Assembly: GCA_001600695.1 (NCBI GenBank)
Contig: BCKQ01000008.1
Location: 124,001-188,000 of the forward strand
Source: Ascoidea asiatica
Lineage: Eukaryota; Ascomycota; Saccharomycetes; Ascoideales; Ascoideaceae
Direction: 5' to 3'
DNA: 64,000 nt
This document shows positions 20,294-31,009 of the stretch, in pieces; the stretch's first letter is position 1, and the number at the start of each line of letters is the position of its first letter. A program made the position numbers and the translations under genes. The notes beneath the pieces were generated by a model. That model did not search any database. It was not told the origin of the DNA and saw only the letters and a list, made by a program, of their open reading frames with translations.

Positions 20294-21070
20294 CTATTAT
20301 ATTCTATTGAAATTCCGGAACTGTTACCTCGGATATTGGCCAGTGCTGTACCAGCATATTATTCCCCGGTGATGTCCCTGTAAAACACAGAATTCACCAC
20401 GACATCCAAGCTAACATACCTGCCAATACACGTATTTCCCGGCAGAGCACCAGCCCTGTTCCTTTTTGAGCAGTATTCAATTGCTTCATTGTTGCTGACA
20501 ACTCGGTGTGTTCACCCGCCGCTTTCTTGGCCAGCTGAAACTGCCTCACTGCAAACAAGGGCGCACCGGGACAAACCACTGAATGAACCAGGACATTTCA
20601 AGACACTCTCTGCTCGGAGCACTTCCCGGTTGGGCAATCTTGCAACCACACTCCGAAAGCTGCGCACACGTTGCCGGCAGCCAATCAGCACGCCGTGCCA
20701 GCTTCCGGCGATTGCAGACGGCGTGTGCCTTCTTCTGATTCGTCACTCCCGGCTCTTTTTTCTTATCGCGCATCACCAAACCTTGATTCCAGAAGCTTCG
20801 TTTCACTTTTTTTTTCTTTTCTTTTCTTTCTTTCTTTCTTTCTTTCTTTGCTGCTACAAACCTTCCAAAGGAGTCCCAAATTTCTGGTCTCTTTTGAGTT
20901 TTTAAAAAAATTACACTGCATACAAACAGTTTACTCTAACACGACCCTGCATTATCCCAATTAGGAAATTCGTACTTTTCTTCTCTTATATCCATTTATT
21001 CATTCATTTTTATTCTTATATATTTTATAATTAAAAAAAAAAACCCCATTGATCGAAACTTTTTAAACCA

Positions 21071-23218
21071 CTAAACTTTATTAAACTTAACATTACCCAT
21101 TGTTGATCTTCTGTTAATAATTGGTCTATTTAATCTATTCTCAATCAATTCATTATTCTCAATTGAAACACTTTTACTTCTATTATATTTATAATTATAT
21201 TTATATTTATCATTTGTTTTAATATTTGATGCAATTGTATTATTCAAATATCCTCTATTTCGAATATTCTTCTTTTTATTCATATTCATATTCATATTCA
21301 TATTCATATTCATATTCATATTCATATTCATATTCATATTCATATTCACATTCACATTCGCATTCATATTCACATTCGCATTCATATTCTCTTTACTAAT
21401 ATCCTTCTCTTTATCATTATCATTTTCTTTATCTTTATCTTTATCTTTATTTTCAATACTAATTCCACTACAATAATTATATCGAAATCTATAATCTTCT
21501 AATCCATTACTCAAACAACTTATCTTACTATTCTTACTCAATTCACTCAATCTACTCACATTACTAGCACTACTCATATTACTTTCCTTACTTACATAAC
21601 TTTTATCACTCATTATACTTTTTGAAGTTCGTGAAGTTCTTGAGGTTTTTGTACTTTTTATAGTCTTCAAACTATTTGTAGTTCTTCTACTACCATTACT
21701 ATAAATACTACTATCCTCATTTCCATTTCCATTTCCATTTCCATTTCCATTTCCAATTTTATATCTATATTTATCTCCAGAATTAAATTCTCTAATAATT
21801 TCTGTATTCTTTATGGATCTTATAAAACTTTTATAATTATTAAAAAATTCATCAATTAAATTAAATGTTAAACATGGATTAAAATGCATAGTACGAGTAA
21901 TTAAATTTCCATTTAAAAATATTTTTATATATTTCTCAATTATTTTTATATCAATATCATTTAAAAAATTCAATAAAAATCCTAATGGTTTAAATTTTAT
22001 AAATTTTATTAATTTAATTCTTTTAATAATTTTAATTTTATCTTCTCCATTATAAAAAATTAATTTTTTTTTCTCAATTTTAAAATTTTCTAAAATAAAT
22101 TTATAATCAATTAATTTATTTTCTAAAATTTCTAAAATTGAATGAAATGAATTTATACCATTAATTAAACAAATTTTTTTAAAAAATTTTGAAATTTTAT
22201 TTAAAATTATTAAAATTAAATCAATTTGACTTAAATTTTCATTATATTTTTTATTAAAATTTATTATAAATTTATAAAAATTTTTTATAAAATTTATATA
22301 ATCATTTTTATTATTTAAAATTTCAATTTCTTTATTATAATTATTTTTTGATAAATTTAAAAAATTATTACCATATTTTAAATTTTTAAATGGTGGTAAA
22401 TCATTATAAATTGGATTATATAATTCAATTTTTTCAAATTCATTTAATTTATTAATTTCCTTATTTAATTCAATATTTAATTCTTTAAATTCTTCTTCAT
22501 ATCCAATATCTTGATTTCTATCATTATTATTAAAATTTTTAAATAATTCATTATTAAAATTATCTGGAAATTTATCTAAAATTTCAATATAAATTGGTTT
22601 TCTATTTAATAAATTTGAAATAAAAGGTGTAAAAGTTTCATAACTATTATTAACAACATGAAGTTCATTTGTCTTTTCATAATAATAAATTAATTGATAA
22701 GCTGGAATTCTATTATTATCATCATTATCTTCTTGTTCTTGTTCATGTTCTTGTTCATATTCTTGTTGATTGATATTAGTATTTAATTCTTTATTATTAT
22801 AAATTATTGTATTTTCTTCATTATTATTATGAGTATTATTAAGATCTTTATCAAAAGAACTTGTATTTGAAGATTGTGTTGAATTTTGAAAATTTTTTGA
22901 ATAATTAAAAGATTCAATTAAAGATTCATTTTGAGAATCAATTGAAGATTGATAATTTGATTCATTTATTAATTCATTTTCTTTTAAAACTTCATTAATT
23001 TTTTCATTAAATGAATTTTTATTTAAATTTTTATTTAAATTGTTAATATTATTTATATTTTTAACATTTTTACTTATAATTTTATTGATTTTATTAATTT
23101 CACTTTCAATATCATTATTATTTATATTATTAATTGGAGTTATTATTTGAAAATCAATATCAGTTGAATAAAAACTATCAATTTCACTTCTTTCTTCATT
23201 CATTTTTATTTCATTCAT
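21071..23218 (-). CDS. Asn/Lys-rich protein of unknown function
   Basis: The 715-residue product opens with a disordered Asn/Glu/Ser-rich region (about 1-170). A region of about 170-480 follows, dense in Lys, Asn, Ile and Phe, which appears folded: it has IPAYQLIYYYEKTNELHVV at about 171-189, a helical stretch near 320-450 and RTMHFNPCLTFNLIDEFF near 455-472. The C-terminal tail is low-complexity: a (Gly-Asn)5 run, a Ser/Thr/Lys-rich segment (TSRTSRTSKS), Lys-Asp repeats, then an Asn-Met run of about 13 dipeptides and a final basic stretch. No enzyme motif, transmembrane segment or signal peptide is seen. I do not recognise the family. The conserved-looking middle suggests a real, rapidly evolving gene, possibly cortical or cytoskeletal, but nothing proves that. 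Confidence 0.75.
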   Translation of the reverse strand: MNEIKMNEERSEIDSFYSTDIDFQIITPINNINNNDIESEINKINKIISKNVKNINNINNLNKNLNKNSFNEKINEVLKENELINESNYQSSIDSQNESLIESFNYSKNFQNSTQSSNTSSFDKDLNNTHNNNEENTIIYNNKELNTNINQQEYEQEHEQEQEDNDDNNRIPAYQLIYYYEKTNELHVVNNSYETFTPFISNLLNRKPIYIEILDKFPDNFNNELFKNFNNNDRNQDIGYEEEFKELNIELNKEINKLNEFEKIELYNPIYNDLPPFKNLKYGNNFLNLSKNNYNKEIEILNNKNDYINFIKNFYKFIINFNKKYNENLSQIDLILIILNKISKFFKKICLINGINSFHSILEILENKLIDYKFILENFKIEKKKLIFYNGEDKIKIIKRIKLIKFIKFKPLGFLLNFLNDIDIKIIEKYIKIFLNGNLITRTMHFNPCLTFNLIDEFFNNYKSFIRSIKNTEIIREFNSGDKYRYKIGNGNGNGNGNGNEDSSIYSNGSRRTTNSLKTIKSTKTSRTSRTSKSIMSDKSYVSKESNMSSASNVSRLSELSKNSKISCLSNGLEDYRFRYNYCSGISIENKDKDKDKENDNDKEKDISKENMNANVNMNANVNVNMNMNMNMNMNMNMNMNMNMNMNKKKNIRNRGYLNNTIASNIKTNDKYKYNYKYNRSKSVSIENNELIENRLNRPIINRRSTMGNVKFNKV
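21278..21350 (-). repeat. AATATG hexamer repeat encoding (Asn-Met)n
   Basis: Plus-strand CATATT units repeated more than ten times within the unknown gene at 21071-23218, giving an alternating Asn-Met run. Related CACATTCGCATT variants continue to about 21385. A separate CCATTT repeat at about 21719-21753 encodes Gly-Asn dipeptides. Confidence 0.9.
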
Positions 23219-24936
23219 TGATAATTTTGTATTTTGTATTTAGTATTTAGTATTTAGTTTAGTTATTAGTTGATAGTATTGATTATAATTTGATATTATT
23301 ATGGAATATATAGTGATATATATATATATATATATATATATTGCTGAATTAATTGAATTGATTTGAAAATGGTGAAGAATTCTCCTTTATATCAACTCTT
23401 ATTCAATCATATTTTATATAAATGTGTAAAGCTTTTGACTTTTTCTTTTATATTTATTCTTATTTTCATTTTTTTTTCCTATCTATTTGATAGTAGAGTA
23501 TAGTAATAATATTATTATTAATAATCATAATGATAATAATAATTATAATAATAAAATACGTATCTTATGATTCTTAAGTAAAACTAGAAGTAGTCGACTC
23601 CTTTAGAATGAGAAGAGCCAATAAACTTATATAAAATTTTTGAAAATATCATTATCCATTATATCGAATGAAATTTATCATTATAATCTTTAGTTTGATA
23701 ATTCTTAGTAATAAATTTGATAATACATATTTAAAATTTAATAATATACCTTAAAGTTATATTTGTTGACTGGTTAACAACGTTTAAATAATAATAAAGT
23801 GACTCTTTTCAATACTGAATTGGGGAATTGAATATGATCAAATTGAAAACAATGGTGAATTATGAAATGATAATTTACTCCTAATTGTAAAAGAGTTAAA
23901 ATAAAAATAGGTTTGTTTTGTTACACCTTTATTTTATTAAATCTTTTAACATGAACAAAACAAGAAATTGAGAGGCAATTTATTTAAAATAACAACGGCC
24001 TCACTGGAAATATCCTATTTAAGATATATGTGGCGGTGCAACCAAATCTTACAAAAACAAAAGCTCTTTTAAACGCACTTTCAGACGCTGTTTAACACGC
24101 TTTTATTAACGCACTTCAACACGCACCTTTAAAAGTACCACAAATCTGGCGACCCTATTTTAAATACCACTTGTATGGATGCAATACTTGAGACCATAAG
24201 CATGGGTGCGCTTATTGGGATTATTTCTTCTTTTCACTGCAACACGAAGAAAAAAGAGAAAAAAAGAAAATGGCAAGAAATAAATAAAGAAAGAAATGAA
24301 ATAATAAATGAAATAGTTGAAAGACATCTTCTATTTATTACCACAATTCAATAAACATTCGAATAACACTGTTTATCATTTTGATCACTTATGTTCAAGA
24401 GAAGTGCAAAGTTATGATAGAATTCTGTTCAATCCAAGTCAGGAAGTGTAAGAATGATTTGCTTGTTACTTGATGTCCTCACTGAGGCTGTTCGTTTGGT
24501 CTGCTTATAAAATTTCATCTTCAAAGTTTATATCCACTTTCCTAATTGGGGTATTTCAATGAACCCCATTTCCAATATTTTATTAAATTTATAATAATTA
24601 CTTTTTAACCACTATTTTTTAATTATTAATATGCATAATAATCAATTAATGAAATCAAAATTGATATTGATGTCAAATATTAATACCAAATTATGATTTA
24701 TCATTTTCAATATCTTTCCAAAAATCCCTTACATTTTTAAACAATGAATGATTCAATTAATTTTGTTGATTTATTAATTTATTGATTGATATATTAATTA
24801 ATCAATTATCTATCTAATTTTATTAATAATCATAATTTTTATATAAAAACCTTTAAATTATAACTTTCACAAATTAATTATCTTTTGACAAAATAAAGAT
24901 CTAACATCTTTAAATGAATTTGAAATAATCTTAATA
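23219..24936. promoter_or_regulatory. divergent promoter region of the 21071 gene and YOR1-like copy 2
   Basis: A 1.7-kb outward-facing intergenic region without a credible gene. It contains a TA run at about 23317-23341, TTTAGTATTTAG repeats just upstream of the minus-strand ATG, a moderately GC-rich patch at about 23995-24230 and, inside it, a 12-bp-period ACGC array (separate entry). The 350 bp before the ATG at 24937 are AT-rich. Confidence 0.55.
24061..24132 (+). repeat. 12-bp-period ACGC array
   Basis: ACGC occurs at 24073, 24085, 24097, 24109 and 24121, exactly every 12 bp. The units are ACGCACTTTCAG, ACGCTGTTTAAC, ACGCTTTTATTA, ACGCACTTCAAC and ACGCACCTTTAA. The preceding 12 bases (AAGCTCTTTTAA) are a weaker sixth unit. 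The ACGC core is invariant while the rest varies, which suggests a repeated binding site 0.8 kb upstream of a transporter gene. Confidence 0.85.
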
Positions 24937-27900
24937 ATGGCTTTAAAAAAATTCAAAATTAAAAGTAATCATGAAAATAATAATGAAATTGATAATGAAA
25001 ATAATAATGAAAGAAATAATGAAAATCAAAATAAGAAAAAATTGAAAAAATTAAATAATTATGATATAAATATAGAATTATATAATCTTAGTATGAATTA
25101 TCTGACTGAATTAAATGATTCAAATAATTTAAATAATCAAAATAATAGAAATAGTAGAATAAGTATACTATCAAATAATATTACCAATAATAATAATAAT
25201 AATAATAGTAATAATATTATTAATCTTAGTAATAGTAATATTAATAACCTAAATAATATTAATAGAAATAGTTTTATATATTTAAATCCAAATTCAAATA
25301 AAAGAAATACTCTGAATGCTTTGAAAGAATTAGAAATAAATACTTTTTCTGCAAATTCTTCTTCTTCTTCTCTACACAATGAAACTAATAACGATAACAA
25401 TAATAATAACAATAATACTGATAATCCTTTTATTGAAATCTATACTCCAACCTCAACTTCCAATCCTCATTCAAATTCATTTTATATGAAAAATGATATT
25501 GAAAATAATTTAAATTCAAATAATGATGTAACTATTTATGATAATCAAAATTCTATATCTCCAATACCTCAATTTCAAAAACATATTTTATCTTTATTTA
25601 TGTCAAAAAAAGTTCCTTCAATTCCTTCAAATGATGAAAGAAAAAAAATCCCAATGAATACTTGTAATTGGTTAAGTTATTTATTCTTTTGGTGGTTACA
25701 TCCAATAATGTTAACAGGTTATAAAAGAACCTTGACAAATAATGATTTATGGTATTTATCTGAAGATTTAAAAATTAATACTATTTATCAAAAATTTAAT
25801 CAAATTTTAATTAATAAATTAAATTCAGAAGAAAATCCTAAAAGACTTACTGTAAATATTTTATGTTTATCATTATATAAAACTTTTCAAAAAAGATATA
25901 TAATTGCGACAATATGTTGTCTTTGTTCTCAAACGATAGGTTCATTATCTCCTTTATTAGTTAAACAATTAATAGCTTTTATAGAAAGTAGAACTTATGA
26001 TAATTCAATAAAAATTAATAATGGTTTAGCTTATTCAATTGCTTCTTCATTTTTAATTTTTTTAAATGGTTTATTATTTAATCATTTTTTCTTTAATTCA
26101 ATGATTGTTGGAATTCAAGTTAAATCTTTATTGACTAAATTAATTTTTGATAAATCTTTTAAATTAAATTTAAATTCAAGATTAAAATTTTCTGACGGTG
26201 ATATAACCTCATTAATGGGTACTGATCTTTCAAGAATTGATTTAGCTATTGGTTTACAACCAATAATTTTTTCATTCCCAATAATTATAATTCCATTAGC
26301 TTTATTAATTCATAATATTGGTACACCTTCATTAGTTGGAGTTGGATTATTTTTAACTGTAACTTTTTCATTATCTTTTTTAACTGGTTTATTAATTAGA
26401 TATAGAAAAATTGCAACTGAATTTACTGATAAAAGAATAAATACAATTAGAGAAATTTTAAATTCAATTAAAATGATTAAATATTATACTTGGGAAATTC
26501 CATATGAAAATAAAATTAAAGATATAAGAGAAAAAGAAACCAAAGCTTTATTTAAAATTCAATTAGTTAGAAGTTTTTTTTTAGCAATTGCAGAAACTTT
26601 ACCAACAATGTCTGCGATGTTATCTTTTATTACCGTTTATAAAACTAATAGTAAAGGTCAAGATCCTGCAAGTATATTTTCTTCTCTTTCTTTATTTGAC
26701 CAATTAGCCTCTTTAATAATTATGGTACCAAGTGCTATTGCAACTTCTGTAGATGCTAAATTAGGAATGGGTAGAGTTGTTGAATTTTTAAATGCTGAGG
26801 AAGATAATATTGATGAGAATTTAGAAATCGAAGAAGAAAGAAAAAATTTATTTCAACTTGATACTAATATGGCAATTCAAGTTAAAAATGCAACTTTTAA
26901 ATGGAAAATAAATAAATTAAATGAAAATAATGAACAGGAAACTGAAACAAGTTCTCATAATAGTATTAGTAATGGAAATGGTAGTGAAAACAATGATGAT
27001 AATAAAAATGAAAAAACTCATAAAAAAGATTTTACTTTAACATCAGATTGCGTTTCTCCGGTAAGTAAACTTTCAAATAATGAAATACAACTCGATGATG
27101 ATGATGACGATGATAGAAATACAATCAAGGTTGATCCAAATCAAAATCCATTTGTCGACCCTTCTAATTTTCCAGGATTAGTCAATGTGAATCTTAATAT
27201 TAGAAAAGGAGAGTTTATAATTGTTACTGGATTCATTGGCTGTGGAAAATCTTCATTATTATCAGCATTGTCTGGGTTTATGGAAAAAGAAGAAGGTGTT
27301 TTGAAAATCAATGATTCTATGTTATTATGTGGATATCCATGGATTCAAAATGCAACAATTAAAGATAATATTCTATTCGGTCAAGATTATAATGAAAAAA
27401 AATATAAGAAAATTTTAAATGCATGTGCTTTAACTTCAGATCTTAATAGTTTTCCAGCTGGTGATAATACTGAAATTGGTGAAAGAGGTATAACATTATC
27501 AGGAGGTCAAAAAGCTAGAATTAATTTAGCTAGAGCTGTTTATAATGATAAAAGTATTATATTATTAGATGACGTTTTAAGTGCGGTTGATGCTAAAGTA
27601 GGAAGACATATAATGCAATATTGTATATTTGGATTATTAAAACATAAAACTAGAATTTTAGCAACTCATCAGTTATCATTAATTGATTATGCAGATAGAA
27701 TTATATTTTTAAAAGGAGACGGAAATTTAATTTGTGGAACAGAAGATGAGATTAAAAGTTCCTGTCCGGATTTTGTTCAATTGATGACATATGCACAAGA
27801 AGCACAAACTGAAGAAGTTGATTCTAACAATTATAATAATGATTACGATGGTGATGATAATGAAGATAAGAAATTTGATCATTTGAATGAAACTGAGGAA

Positions 27901-29823
27901 GAACAAAAATTCGAGAATGAGAATGAAAATTCCAATGATGGACATATAGTTGAAGATGAAGAAAGAGCTGTTAATAAAATTTCTCCTAAAATATATTTAA
28001 GATATATTAAAGCGGGATCAGGGGTATTTAAATGGTTTGCAATACCATTTTTATCAATTCTTGTTGCAATTGAAACATTTTGTGAAGTTTTTACCAATAC
28101 ATGGTTATCATTTTGGACAGGAAATAAATTTGGATTATCAGATAATGTATATATTGGAGTTTATGTTTTATTTACATTCACTTTTACAATATCAGCAGCA
28201 GGATTTTTTGTAATGATATTATATATATCAAATACAGCTGCAAAAAATTTGATTTTAAAAGCAGTTAGTAGAGTTTTACATTCACCAATGTCATTTATGG
28301 ATACAACACCAATGGGTAGAATTCTTAATAGATTTACAAAAGATACAGATGCTATTGATAATGAAATCAGTGAACAATTGAGAATGTTATTAATGGGAAT
28401 TTCCCAATTAATTGGAGTTATAATATTATGTGTAGTTTATTTACCATGGTTTGGACTTGCATTACCAGTAATGGGAGTTGTTTTTATTTGTATGACATCA
28501 TTTTATCAAGCCTCAGGTAGAGAAATTAAGAGACTAGAAGCATTAAATAGATCATTAGTTTATAATAATTTCAATGAAGGGCTTTCAGGTAAGGATACAA
28601 TTAAAGCATATAAAGTTTTTGAGAATTTTTCATCAAAAAATGAAAAAAAAATAGATTGTATGAATGAAGCATATTATGTAGTTGTTTCAACACAAAGATG
28701 GTTAGGTATAAATCTAAATATTATTGCAACAAGTTTTTCATTTATAATTTCAATACTTTGTGTAAGTAAGAAATTTTCAATAAATGCGTCATCAGCTGGA
28801 TTATTATTAAGTAATACAATTGGTATAACGGGATTAGTTTCTATGGTTGTTAAATCTTTAACACAAGTTGAAAATGAAATGAACGCAGTTGAAAGAATTA
28901 TTTATTATGCATATGATTTAATTGTTGAAAAAAAATATGAAATTATTGAAAGAAAACCTGAAAGTAATTGGCCAAGATTTGGACAAATTAGTTTTGAAAA
29001 TGTTTCATTGAATTATAGAGATGGATTACCATTAGTTTTAAAAGATTTAAGTTTTAAAATTAAGCCATTTGAAAAAATTGGAATTTGTGGTAGAACAGGA
29101 GCAGGAAAGTCAAGTATTATGACGGCATTATATAGATTAAATGAATTAAAAGAAGGTATAATCAGAATAGATGGATTAGATATTTCAAAGATTGGATTGA
29201 AAGATTTAAGAAGTAAATTAAGTATTATACCACAAGATCCAATTTTGTTTAAAGGTACCATTCGAGAAAATTTAGATCCATTCAATATAAATACAGATGA
29301 AGAGCTATGGGATGCATTAAGAAGATCGGATTTAATTGATGAAGAAATTTTAGAAAATGTTAAAAGGCAAGCAATAGCAATTGAGAATAACCATAATCAA
29401 GAAAATGAAACTGGTAATGAGAACTTAAAAGATGAAAATAAGAATCTTCACAAATTTCATTTAGATCAACAAGTTGAAGATGAAGGAAGTAACTTTTCCT
29501 TAGGAGAAAAGCAATTATTAGCATTAGCTAGAGCATTAGTACGTAATTCAAAGATACTAATATTGGATGAAGCTACATCCAGTGTTGATTATGAAACCGA
29601 TTCTAAGATTCAAAATACTATTAAAACCGAATTCAAAGATTGTACAATATTGTGTATTGCTCATAGATTAAGAACCATCTTAAACTATGATAGAATTTTG
29701 GTTTTAGAAAAAGGTGAAATTGAAGAATTTGGTAAACCTATAAAGCTTTATAATAATGAGGATAGTATATTCCGAGATATGTGTAACAAACTAAACATTG
29801 AAGAAAAGGATTTCAATCTCTAA
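24937..29823 (+). CDS. YOR1-like ABCC multidrug transporter (copy 2, intact)
   Basis: The 1,628-residue product is a full-size ABCC transporter of the yeast Yor1 (oligomycin resistance) type. A roughly 210-residue Asn-rich N-terminal extension precedes VPSIPSNDERKKIPMN, FFWWLHPIMLTGYKRTL and TMD1. NBD1 has Walker A GFIGCGKSS near 765, LSGGQ near 853 and IILLDDVLSAVDA near 873. An acidic linker (about 950-1010) leads to TMD2. NBD2 has GRTGAGKSS near 1384, FSLGEKQ near 1519 and ILILDEATSSVD near 1539. Yor1 proteins pump organic anions and drugs out across the plasma membrane using ATP. The product is longer than copies 1 and 3 mainly because of the N-terminus and linkers. Its TMD1 is closest to copy 1. 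An acidic Asn/Glu insert sits before NBD1. It is the only copy without an ambiguous base or stop. Confidence 0.93.
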   Translation: MALKKFKIKSNHENNNEIDNENNNERNNENQNKKKLKKLNNYDINIELYNLSMNYLTELNDSNNLNNQNNRNSRISILSNNITNNNNNNNSNNIINLSNSNINNLNNINRNSFIYLNPNSNKRNTLNALKELEINTFSANSSSSSLHNETNNDNNNNNNNTDNPFIEIYTPTSTSNPHSNSFYMKNDIENNLNSNNDVTIYDNQNSISPIPQFQKHILSLFMSKKVPSIPSNDERKKIPMNTCNWLSYLFFWWLHPIMLTGYKRTLTNNDLWYLSEDLKINTIYQKFNQILINKLNSEENPKRLTVNILCLSLYKTFQKRYIIATICCLCSQTIGSLSPLLVKQLIAFIESRTYDNSIKINNGLAYSIASSFLIFLNGLLFNHFFFNSMIVGIQVKSLLTKLIFDKSFKLNLNSRLKFSDGDITSLMGTDLSRIDLAIGLQPIIFSFPIIIIPLALLIHNIGTPSLVGVGLFLTVTFSLSFLTGLLIRYRKIATEFTDKRINTIREILNSIKMIKYYTWEIPYENKIKDIREKETKALFKIQLVRSFFLAIAETLPTMSAMLSFITVYKTNSKGQDPASIFSSLSLFDQLASLIIMVPSAIATSVDAKLGMGRVVEFLNAEEDNIDENLEIEEERKNLFQLDTNMAIQVKNATFKWKINKLNENNEQETETSSHNSISNGNGSENNDDNKNEKTHKKDFTLTSDCVSPVSKLSNNEIQLDDDDDDDRNTIKVDPNQNPFVDPSNFPGLVNVNLNIRKGEFIIVTGFIGCGKSSLLSALSGFMEKEEGVLKINDSMLLCGYPWIQNATIKDNILFGQDYNEKKYKKILNACALTSDLNSFPAGDNTEIGERGITLSGGQKARINLARAVYNDKSIILLDDVLSAVDAKVGRHIMQYCIFGLLKHKTRILATHQLSLIDYADRIIFLKGDGNLICGTEDEIKSSCPDFVQLMTYAQEAQTEEVDSNNYNNDYDGDDNEDKKFDHLNETEEEQKFENENENSNDGHIVEDEERAVNKISPKIYLRYIKAGSGVFKWFAIPFLSILVAIETFCEVFTNTWLSFWTGNKFGLSDNVYIGVYVLFTFTFTISAAGFFVMILYISNTAAKNLILKAVSRVLHSPMSFMDTTPMGRILNRFTKDTDAIDNEISEQLRMLLMGISQLIGVIILCVVYLPWFGLALPVMGVVFICMTSFYQASGREIKRLEALNRSLVYNNFNEGLSGKDTIKAYKVFENFSSKNEKKIDCMNEAYYVVVSTQRWLGINLNIIATSFSFIISILCVSKKFSINASSAGLLLSNTIGITGLVSMVVKSLTQVENEMNAVERIIYYAYDLIVEKKYEIIERKPESNWPRFGQISFENVSLNYRDGLPLVLKDLSFKIKPFEKIGICGRTGAGKSSIMTALYRLNELKEGIIRIDGLDISKIGLKDLRSKLSIIPQDPILFKGTIRENLDPFNINTDEELWDALRRSDLIDEEILENVKRQAIAIENNHNQENETGNENLKDENKNLHKFHLDQQVEDEGSNFSLGEKQLLALARALVRNSKILILDEATSSVDYETDSKIQNTIKTEFKDCTILCIAHRLRTILNYDRILVLEKGEIEEFGKPIKLYNNEDSIFRDMCNKLNIEEKDFNL

Positions 29824-31009
29824 GACTCATGATAATGGGGTTATTGTAAAATAATATAGTCTTCAAGTTATTTGAATCTTCTGTAAAGTAAAATAAATAT
29901 ATTTCAAGTACCATGAATATAAAGTTATCTGGATATCACCAAAAGGACCCTTTATTGGAAGCTAACCTGAAGCATTACGTAATTGCTTTTTTCAATTTTT
30001 TTTGAATTGCGATTTTATTCCGTTCTCCGGAAACCGCTGAAAACAAAATAATCCTTACTTTCCGGTTAAATCATGTTTGTCCGGCCAGTCCAGTGTGTCC
30101 GAATTACCCGAAGTGTCCGTGTGGCCCACGTCAGGCAGCCAGACAAAACTGTGCATACGCCGCCGTGGCTGTGCAGCTCTTGTCCGTCTCCAATTTCAGC
30201 TTGTCCTAAGCCACCCTGGTCTGCCATATCACTCGCCACATTCCCACTACCACTTGCCACTTCCTCTCCTGAGGCTCGAGTAAAGTGCACCAGTGCGCCA
30301 CAGTTAAGTCACTGTCCAGTCACTGTTCTGTCTCTGTTTACGCGTTGTTTACCCAGCGGCCATTGTGTGATTTCATCTCTGCCGGCTTTGACTGTTATTT
30401 ACCAATCCATCAGTCTGCTAGAATAAACACTTCTTTCTTTCTAGATCTCTAATAATTTAGCATTTTATTACTTTTATAATTTGGGTTTATTTGGTACAAT
30501 TCCTTAACGAGATATCGGTTTCAAGCTCAAATAGGAGCATTAGATTTGTAGAGATACTAATTAATGAAATAATAATAATAATAAAAATAATAAAAATAAT
30601 AATGAAATATAAAGAAATAAGAATAAAAACTATAGATTTGGAATAATTTATTCTCCTAATTCCCTTTTAGACCTTTTATTTCTCTGTTTCTCCAATGATT
30701 TTCACCATAGCCAGTGGCTTTAAGTAAAGAAAAGAATCTCACATCTAATTACTTTTCTTACTCTATTTTTCCTTTTTATTCCAATTATAAAAGAAACTTC
30801 AAATCAACCTCTTTTTTTTTTGTTTTTTTTTTGTCAACATTGATTATTAGTAATATATATCTTACTATATCCATAATAATTTATTATATATAATCATATA
30901 TATAAATATAATTAATCAATTATATTTCTCTATAATCAATATTTCATATAAATTATAATCATAATTGAAAATATATAAATAGAAATAGAAATAGAGTAGA
31001 AATATAAAA
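29824..31009. promoter_or_regulatory. phospholipase B promoter region with GC-rich island C
   Basis: GC-rich island at about 30015-30430 with several TGTCCG words (for example in TTTGTCCGG, GTGTGTCCG, AGTGTCCGTG, CTTGTCCGTC). From about 30440 to 31009 the DNA is AT-rich, with AATAAT repeats (about 30567-30605), a T-rich tract near 30810-30835 and ATATA-rich sequence next to the ATG. Island frames on both strands overlap one another and are not called. Confidence 0.55.

Larger units (their letters stand above)
19380..21070. promoter_or_regulatory. kinase promoter region with 12-bp repeats and GC-rich island B
   Basis: The first 700 bp upstream of the kinase are very AT-rich with many ATATTAGATATT-like words. 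A 12-bp tandem repeat follows (20001-20056). Then comes the largest GC-rich island, about 20090-20880. One 60-bp line (20641-20700) is 63% GC, while coding DNA 1.6 kb away has lines with a single G or C. The island holds GTCACGTG (20286-20293) and GCACCAGC at 20228, 20238 and 20447. It ends in a TTTC microsatellite (about 20814-20850). Frames of 60-140 codons exist on both strands but overlap one another and show no domain. Confidence 0.6.

Noticed and set aside
20489..20905. 138-codon frame in island B
   Set aside because: Several overlapping frames on both strands, ends in a TTTC microsatellite, no recognisable protein.
30073..30426. 117-codon frame in island C
   Set aside because: Opposed by similar frames on the other strand and in another phase; low stop density is explained by higher GC.
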